DNA of 64,000 nt from DATFYM01 sp035315065 (GTDB lineage Bacteria > Acidobacteriota > Terriglobia > UBA7540), in NCBI GenBank assembly GCA_035315065.1, contig DATFYM010000212.1, forward strand, positions 1-64,000, written 5' to 3'. Below the pieces are notes generated by a model. It was given only the letters and a program-made list of their open reading frames with translations. It had not been told where the DNA came from and did no database searches. The position numbers were made by a program, and so were the translations under genes. Positions 45,879 to 54,173 of this stretch are shown piece by piece (the first letter of the stretch is position 1; each line of letters opens with the position of its first letter).

Positions 45879-46748
45879 TTAGACGGTCACGGAGCCGATC
45901 CGGTCCAGCAGGTCGAGTTGCTCGGAGCGACTCTCGGCTCCGATCGTGAAGGCGTCCAGCACGTTGAGCGACAGCGCGTAATGGAGGGCCTCGTCGACCT
46001 TCGAACGCAGGTCGCCTTGGCCAAGGATCTTCATCCCGATCACGGCCTTGCCACGGGCCTTCATTTCGCGCAGCACGGAGACCACCGTGTCGGGTTCGGC
46101 ATCCATGTGTGAACCGATGGGATTGACCCGGGCCAAGTCGACTTGAACCCAGTCGGACTTGGCGGCGGCCCGAAGCGCTTCGATGGAGTGGCACGAGCAA
46201 CCGTGGGCGCGAATGATCCCCTTCTGGCGGGCTTCTTCGAGCGCGTCCATGGCGCTGCGATAGCGATCGGTCCAATCGCTTTCGGTGAGGCAGTGCATCA
46301 GGCAGATATCGAGGTAGTCGGTTCCCAGTTCTTTGCGGAAGCGATCGAGGTCGGCGCGGATGCCGTCGCCATCCCGCGACCAGGACTTAGTAAGGACCGT
46401 CACTTTGTCGCGCGGCACTTTCTTGAGAGCGACCGCCAGATGTGGGTGACTGCCGTAGGAGTCGGCGGTATCGAAGAATCGCAGCCCGTGGTCGTAGCCT
46501 TGCAACAGCAGGTCCGAGAGACCCTGGACGCCCAGCGCCGTCTGGTTCGAGTGATGGCCGGAGCCGACGGTGCCGGTGCCGCAAGCGAGGCGGGAGGTCT
46601 TGATGCCGGTGCTGCCCAGCGTGACCATGTCGGCGGCCTTGAACCGACCGGTGGGCGAGGGCGAACCCCACGCCGCCGCCGGTTTGAATCCCAGCCACAT
46701 GGCACCGACGCCGGAGGCGGCACGGCCGATGAACTCTCGACGTTTCAT
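45879..46748 (-). CDS. Tat-exported aldo/keto reductase
   Basis: A 289-residue protein with an N-terminal MKRREFIGRAASGVGAMWLG twin-arginine signal. The AKR barrel then shows VTLGSTGIKTSRLACGTGTVG, the catalytic FFDTADSYGSH (Asp, Tyr), TKSW (Lys) and YLDICLMHCL (His), and GCSCHSIEAL. Members reduce aldehydes and ketones with NADPH; export with bound cofactor via Tat is common in Acidobacteria and Planctomycetes. First gene of the minus-strand half of the window. Confidence 0.85.
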   Translation of the reverse strand: MKRREFIGRAASGVGAMWLGFKPAAAWGSPSPTGRFKAADMVTLGSTGIKTSRLACGTGTVGSGHHSNQTALGVQGLSDLLLQGYDHGLRFFDTADSYGSHPHLAVALKKVPRDKVTVLTKSWSRDGDGIRADLDRFRKELGTDYLDICLMHCLTESDWTDRYRSAMDALEEARQKGIIRAHGCSCHSIEALRAAAKSDWVQVDLARVNPIGSHMDAEPDTVVSVLREMKARGKAVIGMKILGQGDLRSKVDEALHYALSLNVLDAFTIGAESRSEQLDLLDRIGSVTV

Positions 46749-47035
46749 GACGCACCTGCCTTTCGAAACCGATTTATCCCAACAGTCCAGCGACTCATGT
46801 GCTTTCGTATATCACGCCCGGTGAGACCTGTAAAGCGGAACTTTGGCGGTTGGCTAGCATCTATTAACGGTCTGCGTTTGAGGTGAGTGACGGCTCAGGG
46901 CAAATTCAATCGGACTTGATGCGAACCCAGCGTCTCGGACACCAAGGGCCTGAGGCGCGGCATCGGCGTCCAGGGCCGGCACAAACTGGCAGAGCCCATG
47001 CGCCCCTAGGAAGCGCGGGCGAGGATTGGAAACCA

Positions 47036-48118
47036 ATGGCGACAGCGACGATTCCGATCACGGCTCGTTCTAGGGCTAGCTGGATCATTTCATCGCGGGC
47101 GGACCTGGCGTGGTTCACCCTAGGCGGAGCGGCGGCCGCTTACGTCTTTTGGATGCTCTGGCGCTTCGTTCACGTCCCCCTGCTGTTGCTTGTCGCGATC
47201 TGGGCGATCGTGTTTGATGAAACGCACGGCTTCGCCACGATCTCTCGCACCTACTTTGATACTCAGGAATTGACCCGGCGCGGGCGGTGGCTATGGGCGA
47301 GTCTTGCCTTCTTCTTCCTCATCGGTCCCGTGCTAATTGTGATGCGTCTGGGCGACTGGCTCGAGCTCGGCACCGAGTTATGGGGCTATTACCACATTTT
47401 CAAACAGCATTACGGCTTCATGATGATGTACAAGAAGAAGAACCACGACTTCGCGCCGGAGGACATGAGGATCGACAAGCTCTTCTTCGCCGCGGCGTTC
47501 TACTACCCATTCTTGACTTATCCGCTCCATAATAGAGAGGTTGCGGAGATGCTTCCCTTCCCGGTTCCGCCGCGTGCCGGAGCACTCTATGAACGTGTCC
47601 TGCTAATCCTGCTGGTTCTCATCTCTTTAGTCTATCTAAGTCGGCAAGTTCAGAAATGGCGGGCGAGGCTTTCGCTCAACTGGCCGAAGCAGCTTCTGTT
47701 TGCGGCGGCGATTCCCGTAAACTATCTGCTCTTCCGAAGCGCCATGCCGCTCCTCGGTGTGTATGCGGCCACCACGATCTATCACAACATTCAGTATCAC
47801 CGGCTCGTGTGGTTCTACAACCAGAACAAATACGGGCAAGAGGCTGACCGTGCGACGAAGTACGGGCTGGCTACCCTGGTTAACAGCCGCTGGCTCGCCT
47901 ACATCGCATTTGCCGGACTCTATGCATTCATCTTCGATTTCGTGCCGCGCTTCATGCTGAAATCAGAGCTTGGCCCCGGCGACGCCAGCCTGCGCAACCA
48001 GCTCATCTTCTCTTTCTTCGCCGCGCCCGGTCTCCTCCACTACTGGCTTGACGGCCACATCTGGAAGGTTCGTTCCGACAGAGACCTGCGTACCTATCTG
48101 CAACTTGACCGGGCGTAG
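47036..48118 (+). CDS. Uncharacterised polytopic membrane protein with His pairs
   Basis: ATG 47036 (GAGGA upstream) gives 360 residues with about eight hydrophobic helices. Polar motifs recur at the helix ends: FDETHGFATISRTYFD (D61, H64), YYHIFKQHYGFM (H120, H125), IYHNIQYHRLVWFYN (H250, H255) and LLHYWLDGHIWK (H335, H341). Paired His-x4-His motifs in a membrane protein recall di-iron desaturase/hydroxylase enzymes, but the spacing is not that of the known families. I do not recognise a named domain. It lies convergent to nuoI and divergent from the aldo/keto reductase. Confidence 0.75.
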   Translation: MATATIPITARSRASWIISSRADLAWFTLGGAAAAYVFWMLWRFVHVPLLLLVAIWAIVFDETHGFATISRTYFDTQELTRRGRWLWASLAFFFLIGPVLIVMRLGDWLELGTELWGYYHIFKQHYGFMMMYKKKNHDFAPEDMRIDKLFFAAAFYYPFLTYPLHNREVAEMLPFPVPPRAGALYERVLLILLVLISLVYLSRQVQKWRARLSLNWPKQLLFAAAIPVNYLLFRSAMPLLGVYAATTIYHNIQYHRLVWFYNQNKYGQEADRATKYGLATLVNSRWLAYIAFAGLYAFIFDFVPRFMLKSELGPGDASLRNQLIFSFFAAPGLLHYWLDGHIWKVRSDRDLRTYLQLDRA

Positions 48119-48156
48119 GTAGCTTCGTAGGGAGCCAGCAGGTCCGGATTGACTTG

Positions 48157-48684
48157 TCAGGTGACTGGAACGTAGTCGCCGGGCTTCTGGTTAGGGTTGA
48201 CGCGCGGTGGGTTGGTCTTGGGCTCGGGCGCCGATTGCGCGGGCTCGAGAAGCTGTTCTTTGCGCCACACCAGCGCGTTCGTATCGTAGGCGGCGATCTC
48301 GAAGGCCTGGCCGTGCGTGACCGCGTCGCAGGGACAAGCTTCGACGCAGTAGCCGCAGAAGATGCAGCGATTGTAGTCGATGTTGTAAACCTTGGCGTAG
48401 CGCTCCGCCGCGCTGATGCGGTGATCGCCGGTGTTTTCGGCCGCCTCGATATAAATACAATTGGAAGGGCACGCCGCGGCGCACAGGAAACAAGCCACGC
48501 ACTTCTCGAGACCATTCTCGTCGCGCCTAAGGACATGCAGTCCTCGGTAGCGGTCCTCGAAGTGGACCGGCTCGCGAGGGTAATTCTCCGTCACCGTGGG
48601 CCTCACCATGTTCTTGAAGGTGATGGCGAAGCCTTTGACGATGGCCGTACTGGAATCGATCACTTCTTGAATGATGTTGGCCAT
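48157..48684 (-). CDS. nuoI: NADH-quinone oxidoreductase subunit I (8Fe ferredoxin-like)
   Basis: The 175-residue protein has an amphipathic N-terminus (ITFKNMVRPTVTENYP), GLHVLRRDENGLEKCVACFLCAAACPSNCI and CIFCGYCVEACPCDAVTHG: two CxxCxxCxxxCP clusters binding two 4Fe-4S centres (N6a/N6b of complex I). The C-terminal tail is longer than usual and proline-rich. No other nuo gene is in the window, so it is detached from the complex I operon or belongs to a duplicate set. Confidence 0.9.
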   Translation of the reverse strand: MANIIQEVIDSSTAIVKGFAITFKNMVRPTVTENYPREPVHFEDRYRGLHVLRRDENGLEKCVACFLCAAACPSNCIYIEAAENTGDHRISAAERYAKVYNIDYNRCIFCGYCVEACPCDAVTHGQAFEIAAYDTNALVWRKEQLLEPAQSAPEPKTNPPRVNPNQKPGDYVPVT

Positions 48685-48735
48685 GACTTCAAGGTGTAGT
48701 ATAGAAGGTGCGAGCCGTGGCGGTCAACAGGAGGG

Positions 48736-48813
48736 AATTGACGATTGTCGATTGACGCTTGAAAAGCGCAGGGTTCACCATTTTGTCTTTCAATCGGCAA
48801 GCAGCAATCGGCA
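48736..48813. repeat. ATTGACG-type facing-arm element
   Basis: Left arm 48736-48760 (ATTGACG, ATTGTCG, ATTGACG) and right arm 48789-48813 (CAATCGG and CAGCAATCGG units) in the divergent nuoI / 48869 gap. Confidence 0.85.
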
Positions 48814-48868
48814 CTGCTCGACCAACGCCGGCTCGCCCCGGCGCATCAAACCGCCTAAGGAGCAGCTC

Positions 48869-49561
48869 ATGAAAAGCCCGAAAAGACTGGCAGTGGCCTC
48901 GACCGTGTCTCTCGCTTTCGTTCTTATTGCCTGCTTCCCTGCCTTGGTGGTGGCAGCCGACGACGGCCCGAAACTGCCGGCGGGCACGACGCTGCAGATG
49001 ACGCTCACCACCACGCTGAGCAGCAAGGCCAACGAGAACGGCGATCCCTTTACGGCCGAGATTGAAGAGCCGGTCTTCGCCGGCGGCGAAGAGATTATCC
49101 CGGCGGGAAGCACCGTCGAGGGGCGTATTTCCTTTATCAAACCGCCCGGCCGTGCCACCGGCAAGGCCGAGATGCGACTGACGCCGGAGAAGGTAACCAC
49201 CAAACAGGGGTTGCTGTTCAACATCTCGGCGGCGCTGACGGACGCCAAGGGGGACGTCAAGATGAAGGGTAACGAGGGCACTCTCGAGGGGCCGGGCAAG
49301 AGCAATAAGGATGCGGCCAAAGAGACCGGGATCGGCGCCGCGGCAGGAGCGGGCGTCGGGGCCATCGCCGACGGAGGAATGGGCGCGCTTTACGGTATGG
49401 GCGCAGGCGCGGCGGCGGCGATCATCCACACCGTCCTCAAGAAGCACGGAAACATCGTGGTGCCTCAGGGCACCGAGTTGACCTACGTCGTCAACCGGGA
49501 TACCATCGGCCAGAAAGCGTCGACCGAAGGGGCGCCGCTGGTTATTCATCAAGACCACTAG
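48869..49561 (+). CDS. Exported protein with glycine-zipper segment
   Basis: AAGGAG lies six bases before ATG 48869. Of 230 residues the first about 32 are a signal peptide (VSLAFVLIACFPALVVAADD; IAC is a weak lipobox). A beta-rich domain follows (LPAGTTLQMTLTTTLSSKANENGDPFTAEI, IIPAGSTVEGRIS), then a Gly/Ala-rich segment (GIGAAAGAGVGAIADGG, YGMGAGAAAAII) like glycine-zipper domains of envelope proteins, and HGNIVVPQGTELTYVVNRD. A TrbI/VirB10-like fold is conceivable for the two similar beta parts. Function unknown. Confidence 0.65.
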   Translation: MKSPKRLAVASTVSLAFVLIACFPALVVAADDGPKLPAGTTLQMTLTTTLSSKANENGDPFTAEIEEPVFAGGEEIIPAGSTVEGRISFIKPPGRATGKAEMRLTPEKVTTKQGLLFNISAALTDAKGDVKMKGNEGTLEGPGKSNKDAAKETGIGAAAGAGVGAIADGGMGALYGMGAGAAAAIIHTVLKKHGNIVVPQGTELTYVVNRDTIGQKASTEGAPLVIHQDH

Positions 49562-49564
49562 GGG

Positions 49565-49655
49565 AGTAGATGGTAGGAGGCAGACGGTAGAAAGGGAAAG
49601 AGCCCCGTCTACCTCCGCCTCCCTTCATTCCGTATACCGTCTACCGACTACCCTC
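49565..49655. repeat. GTAGACG-type facing-arm element
   Basis: Left arm 49565-49600 (GTAGATG, GTAGGAG, GCAGACG, GTAGAAA) and right arms to 49655 (CGTCTAC, CGTATAC, CGTCTAC, CGACTAC). The right arm lies inside the 3' end of the minus-strand ypdA-like gene and encodes its last residues (VVGRRYTE). Confidence 0.85.
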
Positions 49656-50632
49656 TTCTCCACCACGTCGGCGATGATCTGCTTCCCGTGGAAGCGTCCG
49701 TTCTCAATGAAGATCTCGTTGGTTTGCCGGCCCGAAACCACTACTCCCGCCACGTAGAGACCCGGCACGTTGCTCTCCAGCGTTTGCGGATTACAGGCCG
49801 GCCGGTAACTCTCGGCGTCAACCTCCACCCCCGCCCGGCCCAGAAAATCGATGTCGGGATGATATCCGGTCAGCGCGAACACGAAGTCGTTCTCGATCCG
49901 CAAGGTCACGCCGGAAGCCTGGTGCACCACTACCGAATCTTCGGTGATCTCCTTCACGGTTGACTCGAAGAAGGCGCGGATGGACTTCTCCTTGATCCGA
50001 TTCTCGATATCCGGCCTGATCCAATACTTGATATGCCGGCTCAACTCCGGCTCGCGGCAGATCAGAGTAACCTCGGCTCCGTGACGATATAGGTCAAGCG
50101 ACGTAATCGCCGCCGAGTTGGCGCCGCCGATCACGGCCACCTTGCGCTGAAAGAACTCATGACCTTCCACCGCATAGTGGGTCACCTTCGGCAAGTCCTC
50201 GCCCGGAATGTCCATCCAGTTGGGAAGGTCGTAGTAGCCGCTGGCCACGATCACGTTCAGCGCCCGATAGCCGTACCCCTTCCCCGACTTCGTCGCGGTC
50301 TCGATTGCGAACCCTTCATCCGACCTTCGAACCTCCAGCACGCGTTCCTGGTAACGAACCGGCAAGTGGTAGAAGTCCGCCACCCGCCGGTAGTACTCCA
50401 GCGCCTCGGCGCGCGTCGGCTTGACGTTGACGCTGGAGAAAGGCACGTCGCCGATCTCCAGTCGCTCGCGGTTGGTGAAAAACGTCATGTTCGCCGGATA
50501 GTGGTAAAGCGAGTTAACCAGGCAGCCTTTCTCGATGATCAGTGACCTCAACCCGGCGCGGACAGCCTCGATGCCGCACGCCAAGCCCGTAGGCCCGGCG
50601 CCAACCACCAAAACGTCCAACATGTCCGTCAT
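49625..50632 (-). CDS. ypdA: YpdA-type bacillithiol disulfide reductase
   Basis: The 335-residue flavoprotein has an FAD site (LDVLVVGAGPTGLACGIEAVRAG), IIEKGCLVNSLYHYPANMTFFT, which is characteristic of YpdA, and an NADPH site (KVAVIGGANSAAITSLDLYRHGA), ending with VPGLYVAGVVVSGRQTNEIFIENGR. It lacks the thioredoxin-reductase CxxC. It would reduce oxidised bacillithiol with NADPH, implying that the organism uses bacillithiol. The last eight residues are encoded by heptamer repeat. Confidence 0.85.
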   Translation of the reverse strand: MTDMLDVLVVGAGPTGLACGIEAVRAGLRSLIIEKGCLVNSLYHYPANMTFFTNRERLEIGDVPFSSVNVKPTRAEALEYYRRVADFYHLPVRYQERVLEVRRSDEGFAIETATKSGKGYGYRALNVIVASGYYDLPNWMDIPGEDLPKVTHYAVEGHEFFQRKVAVIGGANSAAITSLDLYRHGAEVTLICREPELSRHIKYWIRPDIENRIKEKSIRAFFESTVKEITEDSVVVHQASGVTLRIENDFVFALTGYHPDIDFLGRAGVEVDAESYRPACNPQTLESNVPGLYVAGVVVSGRQTNEIFIENGRFHGKQIIADVVEKRVVGRRYTE

Positions 50633-50636
50633 TCAA

Positions 50637-50810
50637 AGTCCTCAGTTCTCAGTTGGTTTTCAGTTTTCAGTGATCAGTTTTCAGTTAGCTCAAGACGCTG
50701 TCAGCACTCAGCCCATCAGCTATCTATCAGCCTGCCAAATCGTGAGCACGCCAGGCTTTCTTGCTGACGGCTGATAGCTGGCTGAAAACTGAAAACTGAA
50801 AACTGAATAC
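50637..50810. repeat. Nested CAGTTTT and TCAGC facing-arm element
   Basis: The outer left arm 50637-50688 (CAGTTCT, CAGTTGG, CAGTTTT units) faces outer right arm 50785-50810 (AAAACTG units). The inner TCAGCAC-type units (50697-50731) face GCTGACGGCTGATAGCTGGCTG-like units (50763-50784). It fills the space between two minus-strand genes. Confidence 0.87.
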
Positions 50811-50813
50811 TCT

Positions 50814-51131
50814 TCAACCTTCAAGTAACACTTGAATCTCACTCCTGAACCGCTCGTAGCCGCCAAGCAACTCCGGCGTGGCTGACACTAGCTTCGATTT
50901 CCACACAAACGCCTTCCCTTCCCCTCGCTCCACCAGCATTCCGAGCCCTTCCGGAAAGCGATAGCCCACCTGCCCGAACTGAACCAGCCTGCCGTCAGAC
51001 GGATCGAGCAAGGCGACGAAGCCGTCCTTCTCGACGCCGAGGTAGCGCTCCATCCGCTCCAGCGTCACAAACCGGAAACCGGCTTGGAGAAAATGCTCCA
51101 GCGTGGCGATTTGGGTTGGCGTCAGGTCCAT
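50814..51131 (-). CDS. Hypothetical 105-residue protein
   Basis: The real start is the ATG at 51131; upstream in-frame codons to 51215 are translated repeat. The sequence begins MDLTPTQIATLEHFLQAGFRFVTLERMERYLGVEKDGFVALLDPSDGRL and looks like a small alpha/beta cytoplasmic protein without signal or membrane segment. I do not recognise a family. It shares a direction with the gamma-glutamylcyclotransferase-like gene upstream, from which it is separated by a repeat element. Confidence 0.6.
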   Translation of the reverse strand: MDLTPTQIATLEHFLQAGFRFVTLERMERYLGVEKDGFVALLDPSDGRLVQFGQVGYRFPEGLGMLVERGEGKAFVWKSKLVSATPELLGGYERFRSEIQVLLEG

Positions 51132-51132
51132 T

Positions 51133-51223
51133 GGAAGAATTGAGTCATTGAGCGATTGAGTGATTGAGCCATTGAAGACGTCTTCCTTCAATGACCCAAT
51201 CACCCAATGGCTCAATCACTCAA
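51133..51223. repeat. ATTGAGT/GATTGAG facing-arm element
   Basis: Left arm 51133-51176 and right arm 51184-51223 are largely complementary (ATTGAGC/ATTGAGT versus CTCAATC/CCCAATC units) with a loop of only a few bases around GACGTC. It sits at the 5' edge of the 105-residue gene and overlaps the 3' end of the next gene. Confidence 0.88.
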
Positions 51224-51621
51224 TGTTCCGCGTAGTCCCCTGAGGCAATGAGACGTTTCGGTCCAGGCCAGCGAGCTAGCCAATAGATCCAGGCCTGCGT
51301 CGTCGCGCCATTTTCCAGGGTGACCTCGGCCGCCTCCCGGCGATAGAAGCTCTCTGCCGGCGCACCCGGTCGCAAGCCTTCTGTACGATCGAGGATCCCC
51401 AAGGCGCGCTCAGGGTTGGCCAGGCGATAGACTTCTCCGTGCACGCGATCGGCCGCGGCGTTCGAAGGCTTAGCGCCGCAGTAATGGCCGAGATCGAACA
51501 GGCGACCGCGCAAGCTTGCGTTTCCGACATGCCGCGCGCCCAGACCGGCGAGGACACCATGCAACTCGAATCCCCGCCGCAGGGAACCGTAAACGAACAG
51601 CAAGTCGGGCGTTGGAATCAT
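51220..51621 (-). CDS. Gamma-glutamylcyclotransferase / AIG2-like protein
   Basis: The 133-residue protein starts at ATG 51621 and has the GGCT signature DLLFVYGSLRRGFELHGVL, then GRLFDLGHYCGA, VHGEVYRLANPERALGILDRTEGL and a final AWIYWLAR. The catalytic Glu of the family is probably in LDRTEGL. Members release 5-oxoproline from gamma-glutamyl amines or act as toxin modifiers. The coding sequence is bracketed by heptamer elements on both sides. Confidence 0.8.
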   Translation of the reverse strand: MIPTPDLLFVYGSLRRGFELHGVLAGLGARHVGNASLRGRLFDLGHYCGAKPSNAAADRVHGEVYRLANPERALGILDRTEGLRPGAPAESFYRREAAEVTLENGATTQAWIYWLARWPGPKRLIASGDYAEH

Positions 51622-51631
51622 GAGGAACGAG

Positions 51632-51815
51632 CAAAGGGTGAAGGGCAAAGGGTAAAGTGTGAAGGGTAAAGGGTAAAGGCTGAGGTGTTGGCTTTCACCT
51701 GCGCCAGAAAGGCACCGGCAGCTTTGCAGCGCTGAGCATTCCGCGGGACGTATACATAGAGTCCTAGTCTTTTACCCTTAGCCTTTTACCCTTTATCCTT
51801 TACCCTTCACCATTC
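51632..51815. repeat. AAGGGTA-type facing-arm element
   Basis: Left arm 51632-51681 (AAGGGTG, AAGGGCA, AAGGGTA units) faces right arm 51770-51815 (TTACCCT, TTTACCC units) across about 90 bases. Lies between the GGCT-like and bifunctional-nuclease genes. Confidence 0.88.
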
Positions 51816-51820
51816 AAGCC

Positions 51821-52306
51821 TCACATTTTGTACCGTCCCATATCTTCGTCCCCAAGATTCTCCAGCCACTTGCGCAACTCCTCGTTGTTTACCTTATCCG
51901 CCACCGAGCCGGCGACCTTGGAGTTCTTCAGTACCTCGTCCTCGACGTAGATGGGGCAATCGGCGCGCAAAGCGAGCGCCAAAGCGTCACTGGGACGTGA
52001 ATCGATGCTGAGCACCTGGCCTTCCCGTTCCAGCCAGATGAGGGCGTAGAAGGTATCGTCGCGCAACTCGGTCACCACCACCTTGTGGATGTGGGCGTCG
52101 AGTCCCACCAGGACGTTCTTGATCAAATCGTGGGTCATGGGCCGGGGAGTGGCCACCTTTTCGATTTCGAGGGCGATGGCGTTGGCCTCGTAGATACCCA
52201 CCCAAATGGGCAGCACCGACCCGCCATTCACGTCCTTCAGGATGACGATCGGCATATTAGTAACCGGATCCATCATCAGCCCTCGGATCTTCATTTCCAC
52301 TTCCAT
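51821..52306 (-). CDS. Bifunctional nuclease (BFN/DUF151) family protein
   Basis: ATG 52306 is chosen for its GGAGG five bases upstream; ATG 52318 is an alternative. 161 residues: MKIRGLMMDPVTNMPIVILKDVNGGSVLPIWVGIYEANAIALEIE, PRPMTHDLIKNVLVGLDAHIHKVVVTELRDDTFYALIWL and SRPSDALALALRADCPIYV, the BFN domain described as having DNase and RNase activity. A C-terminal acidic tail resembles a UvrB/UvrC-like motif. It shares a strand with miaB. Confidence 0.88.
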   Translation of the reverse strand: MEVEMKIRGLMMDPVTNMPIVILKDVNGGSVLPIWVGIYEANAIALEIEKVATPRPMTHDLIKNVLVGLDAHIHKVVVTELRDDTFYALIWLEREGQVLSIDSRPSDALALALRADCPIYVEDEVLKNSKVAGSVADKVNNEELRKWLENLGDEDMGRYKM

Positions 52307-52322
52307 GTCGCCCTCCAATGGA

Positions 52323-52421
52323 ATAGTGGCTAGTGGTTAGTGGCTAGTGGCTAGTGGCTAGCGAAAGTCGGCAAGAGATCCGCCTTTTCACTAGCCACTA
52401 GCCACTAGCCACTAGTCACTG
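52323..52421. repeat. GTGGCTA facing-arm element
   Basis: Left arm 52323-52362 (five GTGGCTA-type units) and right arm 52388-52421 (CTAGCCA units) are nearly perfectly complementary with a 25-base loop. Located between miaB and the bifunctional-nuclease gene; ends at the miaB stop. Confidence 0.92.
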
Positions 52422-53858
52422 CTACCCCCCCTGTGCAACTCCCACCAAGCTATTCGGCCCTGCTTCGGTGACGCGCACGTTCATGTACTGCCCCACCCAC
52501 GCCGGCTCGCCCGCAAAGTTAATCACCCGGTTGCTCGTTGTTCGCCCGACCGCCTGACCCAGGCGCGGCTGGTAGTTCTCCACCAGGACTTCAAACTCGC
52601 GGCCGATGCAGGCTTGATTGCGCCGCAACTGGATCTCTCGCTGGCGTTCCTGGAGGATTGCCAGCCGCCGCCCCTTCTCCTCATCCGGCACCGAATCCAT
52701 CTGGCCAGCCGCCGAGGTGTTGGGCCGAGGAGAGTACTTGAACGAGAAAACCTGATCGTACTCCACTTCTTCCAGCAAGGAAAGAGTCTGCTCGAAGTCT
52801 TCCTCCGTCTCGTCGCAGAAGCCAACAATGATGTCGGTGGAGAGGCTGATGGGGCGCCGCGAGCTGCGCAGGCAATCAATCTTCGACATGTACTGCTCGC
52901 GCGTATAGCCGCGCAGCATGTGCGCCAACACCCGGCTCGACCCGGACTGCACCGGCAGGTGTACTTGGTCGCAGAGTGCCGGATGCGATTCAATGACGCG
53001 GACGATTTCGGCCGTGAAGTCGCGCGGATGCGAAGTGGTGAAGCGCACGCGCCGCACCCCCTCGACTTCCGCCACCGCCGCCAGCAGCTCGGCAAAGCTC
53101 AGCCGGGCGGGTCCCGGATCGCGGTAAGAATTGACGTTCTGGCCCAAAAGTTGAATTTCGGTATAGCCTTCACCCGCCAGGCGGCGGCAATCCGCAAGGA
53201 TGCGATCGGCGGGGCGGCTGCGTTCCGGACCGCGCGTCATGGGTACCACGCAGTACGCGCACTCCTTGTCGCAACCCTCGATGATGGTGAGGTAGGCGCG
53301 AAAGGGATTATCGCGCCGCGTCATCTCCGTCTCGAAGCACTCGTCGATCTCCAGCGAGAGCCCGGCTACGCGCCGGCTCCCGGTTTCGATCTGGTCGAGC
53401 AGACCGGGCAGCTTGGAGTAACTGGCGGAGCCGCACACCAGCCCCACTTGCGGCGCCCGCTCGAAGATCCGCTCGCCCTCCTGCTGCGCCACGCAGCCCA
53501 GCACGCCGACGATCCTGGCGTTCCTTCCCGGGCCGCGCCCCGCCCGCTCCTGCTGCTTCTTGAAAGCACCCAGCCGCGAGAAAACCTTTTGCGCCGCCTT
53601 TTCGCGGATGCTGCAAGTGTTGTAGAGGATGAGATCGGCGGCGTCGTGATTTTCCACCGGGCGATAGCCGCGCGCCATCAGAACGCCCGCCACCTTCTCC
53701 GAATCGTGGACGTTCATCTGGCAGCCGAAGGTCTCGATGTAGAAAGTCTTCCCTGCCCCCGCAATGGAAGCTGCCGCGGCAGTCTTCTCCAACCCGGCGT
53801 CCGGCGGCGGCGAGCCCTGCGCAGTCGCGGCTGAAATCTGGATGAGGTCGTTGCCCAT
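52422..53858 (-). CDS. miaB: tRNA-2-methylthio-N6-dimethylallyladenosine synthase MiaB
   Basis: A 478-residue radical SAM methylthiotransferase. The N-terminal UPF0004 domain holds cluster Cys residues in ETFGCQMNVHDSEKV, ILYNTCSIREKAAQKVF and GVLGCVAQQEG. The radical SAM CxxxCxxC is in EGCDKECAYCVVPMTRG, then LLGQNVNSYRDP, VHLPVQSGSSRVL and a C-terminal TRAM domain (GREFEVLVENYQPRLGQAVGRTTSNRVINF). It modifies A37 of tRNAs reading UNN codons. Residues 1 to about 35 are a non-conserved Ala-rich extension. Confidence 0.94.
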   Translation of the reverse strand: MGNDLIQISAATAQGSPPPDAGLEKTAAAASIAGAGKTFYIETFGCQMNVHDSEKVAGVLMARGYRPVENHDAADLILYNTCSIREKAAQKVFSRLGAFKKQQERAGRGPGRNARIVGVLGCVAQQEGERIFERAPQVGLVCGSASYSKLPGLLDQIETGSRRVAGLSLEIDECFETEMTRRDNPFRAYLTIIEGCDKECAYCVVPMTRGPERSRPADRILADCRRLAGEGYTEIQLLGQNVNSYRDPGPARLSFAELLAAVAEVEGVRRVRFTTSHPRDFTAEIVRVIESHPALCDQVHLPVQSGSSRVLAHMLRGYTREQYMSKIDCLRSSRRPISLSTDIIVGFCDETEEDFEQTLSLLEEVEYDQVFSFKYSPRPNTSAAGQMDSVPDEEKGRRLAILQERQREIQLRRNQACIGREFEVLVENYQPRLGQAVGRTTSNRVINFAGEPAWVGQYMNVRVTEAGPNSLVGVAQGG

Positions 53859-53892
53859 GATAACTTGCGAAGCTTAAGTATAGGGGAGTCCA

Positions 53893-53982
53893 AAGTCGAA
53901 AGTCAAAAGTCGAAAGTCAAAGCGGAACAGCCGTCAGCTCTCAGCAAGAAAGTCCGCTAGTCTTGCTGAGAGCTGACGGCTG
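53893..53982. repeat. AAAGTCG arm plus perfect 22-bp hairpin
   Basis: AAGTCGA/AAGTCAA units at 53893-53919 are followed by a perfect inverted repeat: 53928-53949 (CAGCCGTCAGCTCTCAGC and four more bases) pairs with 53961-53982 around an 11-base loop. The complementary AAAGTCG arm is at 54134-54153. Confidence 0.9.
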
Positions 53983-54003
53983 ATTGCTGATAGCCGATAC
54001 GCG

Positions 54004-54033
54004 AAAAAAAGGGCCGCCTCCGAAGGGCGGCCC
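54004..54033 (-). terminator. Rho-independent terminator on the minus strand
   Basis: Read on the minus strand, GGGCCGCC (54033-54026) pairs with GGCGGCCC (54018-54011) around a 7-base loop, followed directly by seven T residues (54010-54004). It ends transcription of the small exported-protein gene at 54174-54506, upstream of miaB. Confidence 0.85.
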
Positions 54034-54103
54034 AAGTTGAATCAGAAACACATTTCGTTCCGCCCGCTTGAGGGCGGGGCCTCTTGTCACGCAGTCTCAA
54101 GTT

Positions 54104-54153
54104 GAAGTCGAAAGTAGAAGCGGTCGGTCTTAACTTCGACTTTCGACTTTCGA
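54104..54153. repeat. AAAGTCG facing-arm element
   Basis: GAAGTCGAAAGTAGAAG (54104-54120) faces CTTCGACTTTCGACTTTCGA (54134-54153). Just downstream of the minus-strand gene ending at 54174, before its terminator. Confidence 0.85.
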
Positions 54154-54173
54154 CACCGCATATAAGTCGAAGG

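Noticed and set aside
46143..46886. Plus-strand frame of 247 codons opposite the aldo/keto reductase
   Set aside because: Antisense shadow of a gene with a clear Tat signal and AKR motifs.
52614..53834. Plus-strand frame of 406 codons opposite miaB
   Set aside because: Shadow of miaB, whose three cysteine clusters are clear on the minus strand.
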